The notes under the pieces are model-generated. The model was not told where the DNA came from. It did not search any database and saw nothing but the letters and a program-made list of their open reading frames with translations. DNA of 64,000 nt from Bigelowiella natans CCMP2755 (Eukaryota > Cercozoa > Chlorarachniophyceae), in NCBI GenBank assembly GCA_000320545.1, contig ADNK01001866.1, positions 1-64,000 on the forward strand, given 5' to 3'. A program made the position numbers and the translations under genes. Shown here piece by piece: positions 51,557 to 61,272 of this stretch (within the stretch, counting starts at the first letter, position 1; the number at the start of each line of letters is the position of its first letter).

Positions 51557-52585
51557 AACTTTATTTGCAGCCGATACGATCTAGCGATGCGCTATGCATG
51601 TTGCCGAATTGAACATTCGATCTGCCATGCAAGCGCACACGCACGTGGCCTTGTGCTCTACTAGTCTAGCTAGCTAGCTAGCTAGGGTGCCATACGCATG
51701 CTAGCATGTCGGTCAGGTGAGCTAGCAGGTTCTAGAGGTTGGTATGTCTAGCGACGTGCTGGCGTGCGCCAGGCTAGCAGGCGACATGGCTAGATGCTAT
51801 GATACCTAGCTAGCTCTAGAGCTAGGTGCGTACATGCATCGCTGCCCATCAGCGAAACATCAGTCTAGCAGTGCGTCACCTAGAGCTAGCCAGCTAGATC
51901 ATGTAGCATGCTCTAGCTAGCTCACGTTGTGCTAGTGCTAGCATGTATAGCGTAGCTCTAGACCTGCTCTACTAGTCTAGTGCTCGCGCCGCAAGCTCGC
52001 TCTCTTTATTCAGCCGCCCAATCTAGCAATCTAGCAATGTTCATCTGTTATGATCGTAGTCATCGACATGTATGCATCCTAGCTAGCTAGCATGTCTAGA
52101 TGTTTGTAGCTAGCGCCAGAGCGGTGGGCATGTCTAATATCTCCAGATCTATAGACAATTAGAGCTATCTAGCTATACCCATGGAAACATATTAGGTATG
52201 TCTCGGTCTAGACGCGTATGCCACGTACGTGTGTATATATGTTCTAGCTAGGTATTGCAAGCGTTCAATTAGCACACATATATGCTACAAGCTATATATA
52301 AATGTAGGCATGTTCATTATTGTGCACGTACATCTAGATATGCCCATGTAACGCGCAAACCATAGCGCTCTTTAGTTCTTGCTAGCATCGCATGGGCTTG
52401 AATGTGTCTTTGATCCATGAATCGTTACGTGCTTCTTCACCCCGACATCACTAAATTAGTGTTGCATTTGTATCAACATTCATACGTATTGACCAGATTA
52501 CAGCAAGTGCAGGCCCTCCGTATATCAAGACATGTCATTGAAGAGCTACATCCTCAAAGCTTTAACTCAAGCGTGGTATTGACTG
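51459..52585. repeat. Intergenic palindrome-rich island
   Basis: AT tract at 51506-51551, then about 800 bases almost saturated with CTAG and GCTAGC words (for example 51663-51685, 51800-51830, 52080-52090). No exon in any frame. It separates the convergent CAP-Gly (+) and unknown (-) genes. Confidence 0.6.
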
Positions 52586-54364
52586 TTATTCCGCGGCCCC
52601 AGAGCGTAAGAATTGATCCCGCATAACTTCAGTTAATGTTACTTTCTCGAATCGATCAATATCAGCCATGCATTTTTGCCTCTCAATCTCGGCCCATTTA
52701 TCGTTTGAGAAGCTCGTGGGAACCCGTTGTCCTAAAGAGTCGACTTCAAAACGCTTTGGGCTTTTTCTGCTGCTTCTTCTGCTTCTGCTGCCGCGGCTGA
52801 AGTTTACTTTTGTCGACTTTCGTTTCGAAACAAATTTGTCAATATCGTCTGGTCTCCATGTTAGGTTAGGTAAATCCACTGCCTGATTCCTAAGATGTGT
52901 TTCATTGGTCAATGTTGCGGCTACTTTTGAGAAGAAAAAGGAAAGCAGAAGCAAGAATAGAAATTGCAGCGCAGGTTGACCTTCACTGTCGGTTAGGAAA
53001 AGTCGTCACATTATCAGTACTTAAAATATGAGCATTGTCGTCATCATTGTCGTTATCGTCCTAATGACTCACTTTATCGATGAGGAGCGGTTTCTTCGAG
53101 TTGAGACTTCGGCCATTTTCTTGTTTTTCCAGCTTCTTGAGAGGATGGTGTCACCGTCGGTCAAGGGAATGTTGTGCAATCTCCATTTAAAAATTTGTCT
53201 CTTATCGTTCCAGTCAACACCCTTACGCATCAATCCTTCTACAGAGCCTGAATTAAAAAGAAAGAATGAAATAAATGTAATATGAAGGAGTAGACGCCAG
53301 TTCATATAATTGTTATATTTCAGAGCAGATATCCAACCCTCATTTTCTTCTGCATACGTAATGGAAACAAATTCATTTTATCATGTTGGTTGTCCAAAGG
53401 GTTTATTTACGTGCTCTTTTTGGATTCTTCGAGGAAAATTGAACGAAACGATCAATATCCTCATCGCTTATTCTTTCCTTGGACCATTGGATTTCCTGCA
53501 GTTTATAAATTTATTCTCTGATGTTATTATTTTAACCTTCTGTTCTTCATTGTTTTGGCATCAAATGCAACACCTTAAGGTCCAAACTATCTTGGAAGTA
53601 GTCTCTGAGCATTTATTACAGGAGTATTTTCAGATTCTTGCAATGCTCCGTTTTGCACACACGTTATTTTAGCGAGAGATAAATAGCATTCGTTGTACCT
53701 CTGGTGATCCTCGTAATAGGTCATCGAAGCTGTGATATGAGAGAGCAATATGAGGGTGGAAAGGAAGTGTTGCATAAACTGTTAAATATAGTTGAAGCTA
53801 TTCTCATCACAGCATAATTAACACATGCAAAGGAGAGAGAAAATGTGGTTGATTCATTTTTTTGTCTCTTTAATCGACTCGGCACGTACGTTTTCTGGGC
53901 AACTTAGGTGTTGAGACCCTATTTATCCACAGTTTATAGCCCCTTCCCCTGAAACATTGAGGAAAGTCATGTGAGAGGAAAATAGATGGAGTGTAGATTC
54001 ACTGTGGTGCTTTTCCCGCCCGATATGTTCGCGTATAAATCTGGCTGCACGCATGTGTAGGCGCACAACACTTATGTAAATATATACGTATGGACCTTGG
54101 AGTCGGGCTATGATCGAACATAGCTCGATGTGGGGAGAGATATTTCCATCTCTTCGAGGGCGACGGTAGAGCTAGACTCGTCGACAAGTACCCATTGCTT
54201 TTCAAGTGTAAACCCGAGCGTGGAGGTGATGTGGGTCTCGAGGGTGTTTCATTCGCCGAAATATTCTGTTTTTTCTGTCTACGTGGTGATGATTGGCCGA
54301 TTATCCTCGGTTCCAACGACTTACGGAGGCTCTCCTTTGGAACCATGAGTTCTCCAATTGACAT
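52586..54364 (-). CDS. Uncharacterised charged protein, 317 residues
   Basis: Not recognised. Seven exons close in phase: 54364-54096, 53948-53890, 53729-53699, 53604-53574, 53495-53411, 53247-53073, 52889-52586. The N-terminus is Ser/Pro-rich and basic (ESLRKSLEPRIIGQSSPRRQ, PTSPPRSGLHL). Two short related segments occur downstream: EIQWSKERISDEDIDRFVQF and NLTWRPDDIDKFVSKRKS, both with W and DxIDxFV. This hints at an internal repeat. The last exon is basic, then acidic (ERQKCMADIDRFEKVTLTEV). The frame is open upstream to 54520, so an earlier start is possible. Low hydrophobicity suggests a soluble, perhaps nuclear, protein (inference). Confidence 0.65.
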
Positions 54365-54970
54365 GAACCTTCTCAGTTGAGAAGGAGAGGAGTTGCTTTT
54401 TTCGAGCACGTTTGCATTGTAGGTGTCATGGTTTGTGTTCTGGTGCCACATCGGCTCCATATGTTGCACACCATTGCGAAGCTGCCTTGGGACGTGCATG
54501 AAACAATGACAGGCGCTCAAGCGCGCTGGAAGTCGGGAGTCGCCCCGTTTCGTGTTCTATAAACGTTCTTTTGTCTCAGCCTATCTCGAGTTATTAGTAT
54601 TCACATTCTTGGCGAGGCAAGGAAGGCCTGGGCGTAACGAAGCGTTTTACCGTTACAGGTACGCATTCGCTGTCACACGCACGATTGATGTGCATGACAT
54701 GCTGTGTCAAGCGTCGGTTTTCTCATTGCTTGTACCAGGGTTAGCGACCTCAGTGAATACGCATATGTTGTCGCAGAATCGAAATTGCATGGTTTTTCTC
54801 CTCAGTCTGCGCACAGCATTGAACCTGATATTATTTACTGCTTGTCGCACGCCTCATACGAGCGCTGACTATTTTTCCATTGTGGCATAATTCCTGTCAA
54901 TGGTCTTGTCGTTGTTGTGATATTAGCGGCATATATTTTTTTCTCATTGAATGCAGATTTGAGCATAACA
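54365..54970. other. Gap between two minus-strand genes
   Basis: A plus-strand frame 54552-54890 is open and moderately hydrophobic but has no exon signals or recognisable motif. The only other content is a poor palindrome-word cluster around 54690-54740. Nothing is supported here. Confidence 0.3.
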
Positions 54971-55292
54971 TCAAGTGATAGGATAGATCGATCTCCAAAA
55001 TTTGTCATCTTTGGTGAGAGGAAATACGCTATTTTGGTTGTCGCGATGTGAATACCGCCGCATATTCGACCGTGCAAGTTGGTGCGGGTCCTGGTGCATG
55101 ATCCAATAGACATCCAGCTGCATCTGCTGCCTCCTCCCCATCGCGAACATACGCCGTCATCCGGATAGCACAGAAACTCACCACCCCTGCAAGTTTTGCG
55201 TTCGGAACTCCGACGGCTGCGCTCTGGATTTGCGCGAGTTTGTTTCCGCGGGAAAACGAGAGGAAGTCAACAGACCTGAGAGGGAAATTCAA
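54971..55292 (-). CDS. Small uncharacterised protein, 88 residues
   Basis: Not recognised. Exons 55292-55182 (donor GTGAGT) and 55126-54971 join in phase. It begins MNFPLRSVDFLSFSRGNKLA and ends with a charged, aromatic region including DVYWIMHQDPHQLARSNMRR and DDKFWRSIYPIT. The 55-base intron is among the shortest here. The start lies about 90 bases from the start of the AP2 gene on the other strand, so the two probably share a divergent promoter. The size suggests a small mitochondrial or chaperone-like component, but no motif supports this. Confidence 0.55.
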
Positions 55293-55382
55293 TTTTTGGC
55301 TACGCTGGCTTTGTTCAATTTACATTTCGAGAACGAAGGGGAGTGCTGCCGGTGAAGAGGCTGCGAAGAAACCAAAAAATAA

Positions 55383-56556
55383 ATGAATAGTAACTACGAT
55401 CTCGCGGCTGCGGGCGCCCTAACGAGTTTTCAGAACAGCAAACCCATTACGATGCCAAAAAAGACATCAAAATCAGTATCACGGCCGAAGAAGGCGTCTG
55501 CGAAGAAACAAACGACAATGCCTGGCCGAAAGGTGGGACCACAATTTCAACTCTGCATAATTTCCATATTAAGCACTTATTCTGTCTCCCCTCCTCCTAG
55601 GTGACATCTAGGTACATTGGAGTCAGTTATCACGCGAACAGGGGGAAGTGGCAAGTTAAAATCAGATCAAACGGTATCACTCTAATCTAATCACCCATCT
55701 GTATTTTCAGCTTCTAACCCTTTTGGGGGGGGTGGGATTGGCTTTCTCTATGATCATCAGGAAAACAGAAGCATCTTGGATATTTCGAGAACGAAGACGA
55801 CGCTGCTCGAGCTTACAACAGAGCCGCCAAGGCTGTCCATTCCAACCCCAAAATCAACCAGGTGCGCTGGGTAGAAACAGTGAAAAGGAGAAGGAAGACA
55901 ACAATTTGTCGTCTCTTGTTCTAAGTCAGCCGATGCACGCTTTATCTAGGTCCCCGACGACAACTCTGAGGAGTCTGTTCGGCAAAACCACTCCCTAGAT
56001 GCCCGCATTCAAGACATCGCGAAACAGATGAAGAAATCGGTACGATGAGGATCCTACATCATATTTTAATTCCAAATTGGTTTGAATATTCTCATTTGTG
56101 AGAGGCCCTAAACACCAATCTTTAAGACCAACCATTGATTGCCCTTCACGCGCCTGCTTTCACTGTATCATATATTTCTCTCCGCCCCCCCCACCCCCCC
56201 CTCTCTCTTCCGTCCGAACGTACGTGTGTACGTTTCTTCACGCACTATCTATGTAGGACTCAAAGGATAGCCGTCAGTCGAGGAGTCGAAAGCCAAGAAA
56301 TAACGTCCAAAGCACGTATGACTACATATGCACGTACCCTCCGTTCCACCCTCTCCGTGATTCTGTCAAGGAATATATGCTCCCTTCCCACCCGCACGCT
56401 CCCCCCCCCTCCCACAGCATGTTCTAATTACACTTATCATCCTTTTACAGGTTCGCAGCGTATCAAGTAAATCCCGCAAACCCTACTAATGACAATATCA
56501 GTACGTCGATGCAGAATAACTACCGACTTCAGCAGCAGCAGAGTACCCATCACCGA

Positions 56557-56590
<34 letters not shown>

Positions 56591-57137
56591 CATTCAGGTA
56601 CCTCATAAAAGACCCTCGCTATTCTTCTTCCTCTTCAACAGCCCACCACCACCACCACCACCACCAGCAGCAGCAGCAGCAGCAGCAATATCGTCATCCT
56701 CCTCCACACCATTCTTCTACATCCATATCATCTCGACACCCCCACCAGCACCAATCAGCAGCACCCTCTGCCCAGTACAGTGGATATGGCATTCACGGTC
56801 AACGCCTTCAGCAACGACCTCTTACACAAGCCTCTCTGCGACAACAACAACAAGCCCTAACAGCCGCAGGAGCGGCAGCAGCTGCATCATCATCGTCGTC
56901 TTTCATGCGACAGAGGGGAGGGGGCCCCGTAGGTCCCACTGAGAGACACGGAGGGAGGAGGATGCAGGATCAGAAGTATCCACCACGGAAAAGAAAGTAG
57001 AGCACGCACACATATAGAGAGAGGGGGGGGGGATCTGATAAATACATGCGTTTATGCATATTATACGAATAATGCGGGCACATGATAACTATGAAGTAGC
57101 GATGTGGGTGGTGGAGTGATCTGTTTCTATTTCTCTT

Positions 57138-57181
<44 letters not shown>

Positions 57182-57187
57182 GCGCGC

Positions 57188-57227
<40 letters not shown>

Positions 57228-57846
57228 ATGATGACGGTGGCACGTCATTGCGTTTCTTGATAATAATAGGACATGGTCCAAACCATTCACCCCCCCTCTC
57301 CACGTGGGAGAGGAGGATGAGGATGCTATCGTCAACTATGAAGGCGATGACGGCCCACCACGTCTTCGCCAGCCCCCCCTCCCGCAGAACAGGAAGCCCC
57401 CGGTGCAACTTCGAATGCAGAAGCTAACAAAGGAGGTCGACACTCCCACCTTATTTGCAGGAGGAGGAGGAGGAGGAGGGCCTTATTCTCCTCGGCAGCA
57501 GTACCAACAGAGAAGACGAGACGATGGTCGCTCAACAACTGCCATAGCTCATGGGCTCTATGCAGCAGCTGCAGCAGCTGCAGCAGCTGGAAATAGTAGC
57601 AGCAGTAGTAGTAGTAGTAGTATCTCTTCAGCTGCTGCTAGTGGTGGTGGAGGAGGAGCACCGAGTGGAAGAATCGCCTCCTCAGGCACAGCGCCCTCAA
57701 AGAAAGGGCAAGGGGGGGGAGAGGAACAAAGAGGGAGCAAGAAGCACAAGCCGACGCTAAGGCAACATAGAGCGGCGGGAATAGCTTCCAATCTCAAAGT
57801 AACTTGTTTTCGTGGAAAAATAGTTCTTCTGAGTTTTGCTCAATAA
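55383..57846 (+). CDS. Single AP2-domain DNA-binding protein with long low-complexity tail
   Basis: Predicted transcription factor. Exons 55383-55532, 55601-55673, 55761-55861, 55950-56039, 56257-56315, 56451-56996, 57270-57846; phases close to 531 residues. A basic N-terminus (PKKTSKSVSRPKKASAKK) leads into one AP2 domain: RYIGVSYHANRGKWQVKIRS, then HLGYFENEDDAARAYNRAAK. The YIGV, WQVKI and AAxAYNxAA positions match the three-strand-plus-helix fold. The tail holds Q, H, A, S and G runs (for example CAG repeats at 56530-56536, 56560-56588 and 56668-56688), as in activation regions. Intron 6 contains CT and TG arrays. One AP2 domain occurs in algal, plant and apicomplexan regulators; which group this belongs to needs a tree. 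Confidence 0.85.
57138..57227. repeat. (CT)n-(GCG)-(TG)n microsatellite
   Basis: CT tract 57139-57177, a short GCGCGC bridge, then TG tract 57190-57226, inside AP2 gene intron 6. Confidence 0.9.
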
Positions 57847-58792
57847 CAATCTCACCCATGCTCTATGTTTTGTGTTACGCTGCTCGTAATTAGGTATTGT
57901 AATTAGGTATTGTACATAAGTCATTCCGTCATCGCGTGCTGTAGCCAGCCAAGCGATGAACAAATGCATTAACATATTTGAAATGGATCGTACCCTAAAA
58001 TGAAGGCAGAATGAAGGCAGGACTAATTTTTTGGTGCTGAGCAACATCTTATCGGTGTGCCTTATTGAGTTATGTGAAGAATCGAACATTATATGAACCC
58101 TTAAGTTGGATGAAAAATGACGACTTATATTAAGCAAACATCTTGCAACTTAATATCATCAAAGCTTAAACCTGTACCAATCTTTGGTATTGTCCTTCGG
58201 CGAAGGGACGGCTGGCAACGCAACGCATACATGCATATTGTAGACGAATGTGTGTTACGTTGATGCGCGATAGCTGCGACGCTACGCTGACGCACGTTAT
58301 CTCTAGCCATCACGAGAAACGTTCAATAACTCCCATTCTTTCCGATCTGCGCTTTGATTACTTTTTTTTTCTTTCTATGCGACACGCTCTCGCTCTTGCG
58401 CTGCTTCCTACGTGCACATCGGCACACCATAGCTAGCTAGCGAGCGTATAGGCAGCTACGCTAGCGCGTAGTGGCTGCCCTCGGTCTATCGGGTCTAGCT
58501 GTGCGTTATTGGCCATGTATGTTTTGCGTGCGTGTGTGTATGTGCGCGCGCCACAGCTGCATGCGAGCCGAGCATATAGCCCTCGCTGCTAGCTTGCGTG
58601 CGCGCATGATGACGATACATGGCATGGCATCAGCCTAAGGCAGCGGCAATTAGTGATTAGTCAACATTGAAGTGTAACAATAAATTTTCTTATCTGAGTC
58701 TGATGAATTTACACGTAAATGAGGTACAGCAAAAGGATCGGACTAAATTTTAAAGATCATGGTACTACACGAGCCCATCACATCGTCAATAT
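57847..58792. repeat. Intergenic region with palindrome-rich island
   Basis: Direct duplication of AATTAGGTATTGTA at about 57888-57914. From 58200 to 58640 the sequence is rich in CTAGC, GCGCGC and CATGC words. No exon. It separates the convergent AP2 (+) and P450 (-) genes. Confidence 0.5.
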
Positions 58793-60496
58793 TTATAGCG
58801 ACTGGCTTCTGATTAAATTTAGATACATTCCAGATTTGGGTGCCATGGCATTGACTGTGAGTTGCCAGTATTGGTCTTTGTAGAGCGGACCGCGGGTGGA
58901 TGTTGCCGCTGGCATTTCGAACTTATACTTCTGGAACAACTCAAACAAAACGGTTTTCATTTCCATGGCCGCGATGTTTTTTCCCACACAGTGACGTACC
59001 CCAGAGCCAAACGTCAGGAAGCTGGAGGCGCAGTCGTCCGTGATGCTTACGACATCGCCATCTTTCTTTAAAAATCGTTCGGGGCGGAATTCCTTCGCAT
59101 CCGAGCCCCAGTGTTCTTCCATCCGTGCTGTGATCCATGGGCAAACCACGATGGCCCTCCCCTTTGGGACGGTGACGGGGCCGATCTTCACACTCTGCAC
59201 AGTGTTGCGCTCGACGAGGTAGGGAAACGATGGGTATAAGCGGAGGGTCTCTTTGATGACAGCAGAGAGATATGGCAGCTCCGACGACAGCATACTCCAC
59301 TTGTCTTTATCGGCAGGAGCGTTATTGATTCTTTGCGCAGCTTTCTTGACCTCCATGGAGACTTTAGCTTGCACCCGTGGATGCCTGGCAACAAGGTACG
59401 CCAAGTGCGATAGAGCAATGGAGGTTGTGTCCATCCCTCCGATCATGAATGTGTACAGCATGTGAGCTGCCTCGGTATCACTCAACTGAAAAGTATCTTT
59501 GGCTTCGTGCAGCGCCTTGAGAACAGAACCCTCGTTCGTATGCTGGCCTCGTGAATTCTTCGAGATCTGATCTGCGTATCTGGTTAGCACCTTTAGGGCG
59601 AGGTCATGTGCTCGGGTTATTCGACGTCGAAGCTTCGTTGGCTCTGGCAGAGGTGAATACAGATAGGCATTTAGCAGGTATCGGACCATTCCAATGCTCT
59701 CAAGAATCTGTGGGAAAACTTCGAGAATTTCTTTCTCTTCCTCCGCGGTCAAGATGCCCTCGCCAAACGCGATTTTCAGGATGGTTTTCAGAGCAAAGGC
59801 CCGGAATAGAGGACGAACTTCAACTTGGACACTTTTTTCTTTCGATTCATCGCTAAGTCTCTCGAGATTTTGAACAAATTCCGTCGCATTTCGTTGGATA
59901 GCAGGGAAGTAGCTTTTGGTGTGTTTCGAACCAACACCTCTCATCGCAATCCTGTGCTGCTTTTTCCACACCTCACTTTGTGCTGTGAATATCCCCTCCC
60001 CAAGAAACAGGTCCAAAACTGGAAGAGTTTTGTTCACCAAGCGATCAGTCTTTTTCAGGGTAATTTTGGGACTAAGCACATGCTTGATCCATTTCGGATC
60101 GAGGACGAGCAGCGATGGCTTGTGCACGACCCAGCAGGTTGCAAATCCACCTGTCTTTCTTGACTGAGCTACTACCGCCTCGAAAAATGACGTGGGATCC
60201 TCGGACATTCCAGTCATATTTCCGAATGGAAAGGAAGGCTTTTGACAACTTTTAAATCCCTGGCCATCGACGGTGATGCCGTTGCAACAGAATTCAAGGA
60301 AGCGATCCCATTGGCTGAAGGTGGCGACCAACACTACAGCGGCCACGATCATCGATGTTGGAGTAGAGAAGGAGAAGAGTAATGTGGAGAGCGATCCATC
60401 CGGAACCATCGTGATGGTCCGCCCGCCCCGCCGAATCAAGTCTGTCGGGTCTTCCCAGGAGAAACAGTTGCAGTCAAATCTAACGCAAAATCCCAC
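58793..60496 (-). CDS. Cytochrome P450, intronless
   Basis: Haem-thiolate monooxygenase, predicted ER-anchored; substrate unknown. One uninterrupted frame of 567 codons; the real start may be the second Met (MVPDGSL, about 60409), which sits just before the hydrophobic anchor PTSMIVAAVVLVATF. Landmarks in order: WKKQHRIAM helix C region, I-helix FMIGGMDTTSI, ExxR in KETLRLYPSFP, PERFLKKDG, and the haem-binding loop FGSGVRHCVGKNIA with the axial Cys. All key residues are present. Among genes split into 5-19 exons, this is the only long gene without an intron, so it may be a retrocopy or a recent acquisition. Confidence 0.93.
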   Translation of the reverse strand: MGFCVRFDCNCFSWEDPTDLIRRGGRTITMVPDGSLSTLLFSFSTPTSMIVAAVVLVATFSQWDRFLEFCCNGITVDGQGFKSCQKPSFPFGNMTGMSEDPTSFFEAVVAQSRKTGGFATCWVVHKPSLLVLDPKWIKHVLSPKITLKKTDRLVNKTLPVLDLFLGEGIFTAQSEVWKKQHRIAMRGVGSKHTKSYFPAIQRNATEFVQNLERLSDESKEKSVQVEVRPLFRAFALKTILKIAFGEGILTAEEEKEILEVFPQILESIGMVRYLLNAYLYSPLPEPTKLRRRITRAHDLALKVLTRYADQISKNSRGQHTNEGSVLKALHEAKDTFQLSDTEAAHMLYTFMIGGMDTTSIALSHLAYLVARHPRVQAKVSMEVKKAAQRINNAPADKDKWSMLSSELPYLSAVIKETLRLYPSFPYLVERNTVQSVKIGPVTVPKGRAIVVCPWITARMEEHWGSDAKEFRPERFLKKDGDVVSITDDCASSFLTFGSGVRHCVGKNIAAMEMKTVLFELFQKYKFEMPAATSTRGPLYKDQYWQLTVNAMAPKSGMYLNLIRSQSL

Positions 60497-60880
60497 GAAA
60501 TATCATGGGAATTTTGTGCTGCGACAATTCCCAAGGCAGGTCATGAAGACGAAGAAGACCTGTGTGGTGCTTTGTCTTCTTTTGCTCATACCCTCACACC
60601 TCACACCGTGTTCCTGTGACTTTGCTTGAAAACAGGACGCTTTTCCCCGAAATGACAGCTGATTTCTCGTCGACGACATTGTTGGAAGAGGTACCCCCTT
60701 TTCGGAGTTCTCCTGTTCCACTGATCAGCTCCGGCCTCGGAGGAGGACGCATTCTGCATGCGCCATCGCCAAAACATGCTTTTGGCCTAGATCTAGCCGC
60801 GCACGTCCGGACGTAACGCGTGCACGTTTGTAGGTGTGTCCTGCCGTGTGCGTGGTGTGGCGTGTAGACAGATGCCCACG
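60497..60880. other. Gap between P450 and LTR-like sequence
   Basis: 5' side of the P450 gene. 60770-60940 has GCACGT and CATGCTAGCA words like the islands elsewhere. No gene seen. Confidence 0.35.
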
Positions 60881-61037
60881 CACACATGCTAGCATTGTTG
60901 CGCGTAAGGTGTTCACAGGCCGAGGCGCTACGTGCACAAGTAGGCAGGGGGGGGGAAAGGCACGTTTGCTTCCTTTTGAAGAGTTGTGTTTATTTTTATT
61001 AAAGATTATATTTTTATTAAATCGTGCACTGCGTAAT

Positions 61038-61060
61038 CATTCGCGAAGCTTTCGCGAATG
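61038..61060. repeat. Perfect inverted repeat, 10-base arms
   Basis: CATTCGCGAA, three-base loop GCT, TTCGCGAATG. Confidence 0.9.
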
Positions 61061-61065
61061 CCGCC

Positions 61066-61123
61066 GCACGTGGGGCAGCACACTTCCGGTGTGCTGCCAT
61101 GAGTCCCGCCGGAACCCACGTGC
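61066..61123. repeat. Nested inverted repeats
   Basis: Outer arms GCACGTGGG (61066-61074) and CCCACGTGC (61115-61123) enclose inner perfect arms GGCAGCACAC (61074-61083) and GTGTGCTGCC (61089-61098) with a five-base loop. Confidence 0.9.
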
Positions 61124-61164
61124 CTATGCTGTATTAATATCTACGTTATCTATATTCTATATCC

Positions 61165-61216
61165 GCGACAACCCCTTTGTTGTCGCACGTGACTTGTGCC
61201 CGCGTAGTGGTACGCG
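61165..61216. repeat. Two further hairpins
   Basis: GCGACAAC / GTTGTCGC with a six-base loop (61165-61186), and CGCGTA / TACGCG with a four-base loop (61201-61216). Confidence 0.85.
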
Positions 61217-61272
61217 CTACACCTCCCCCAAGTCACGTTGCTCCTTCCTTCCTTCCTTATTCCCTTAGACCT

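Larger units (their letters stand above)
60881..61221 (-). mobile_element. Putative 3' LTR of the adjacent Ty3/gypsy-type element
   Basis: Just beyond the stop of the polyprotein, the minus strand has a purine-rich tract (CTTGGGGGAGG, about 61231-61222) followed by TGTAGCGCG, which would suit a polypurine tract and LTR start at 61221. Inside are TATA-like ATATAGAATATAG (61163-61151 region) and AATAAAAATA. The far end is not determined; the left coordinate is a guess. Four strong hairpins lie in it, listed separately. Confidence 0.45.

Noticed and set aside
54552-54890. Plus-strand ORF of 112 residues
   Set aside because: No motif, no exon signals, and palindrome-word composition like the non-coding islands.
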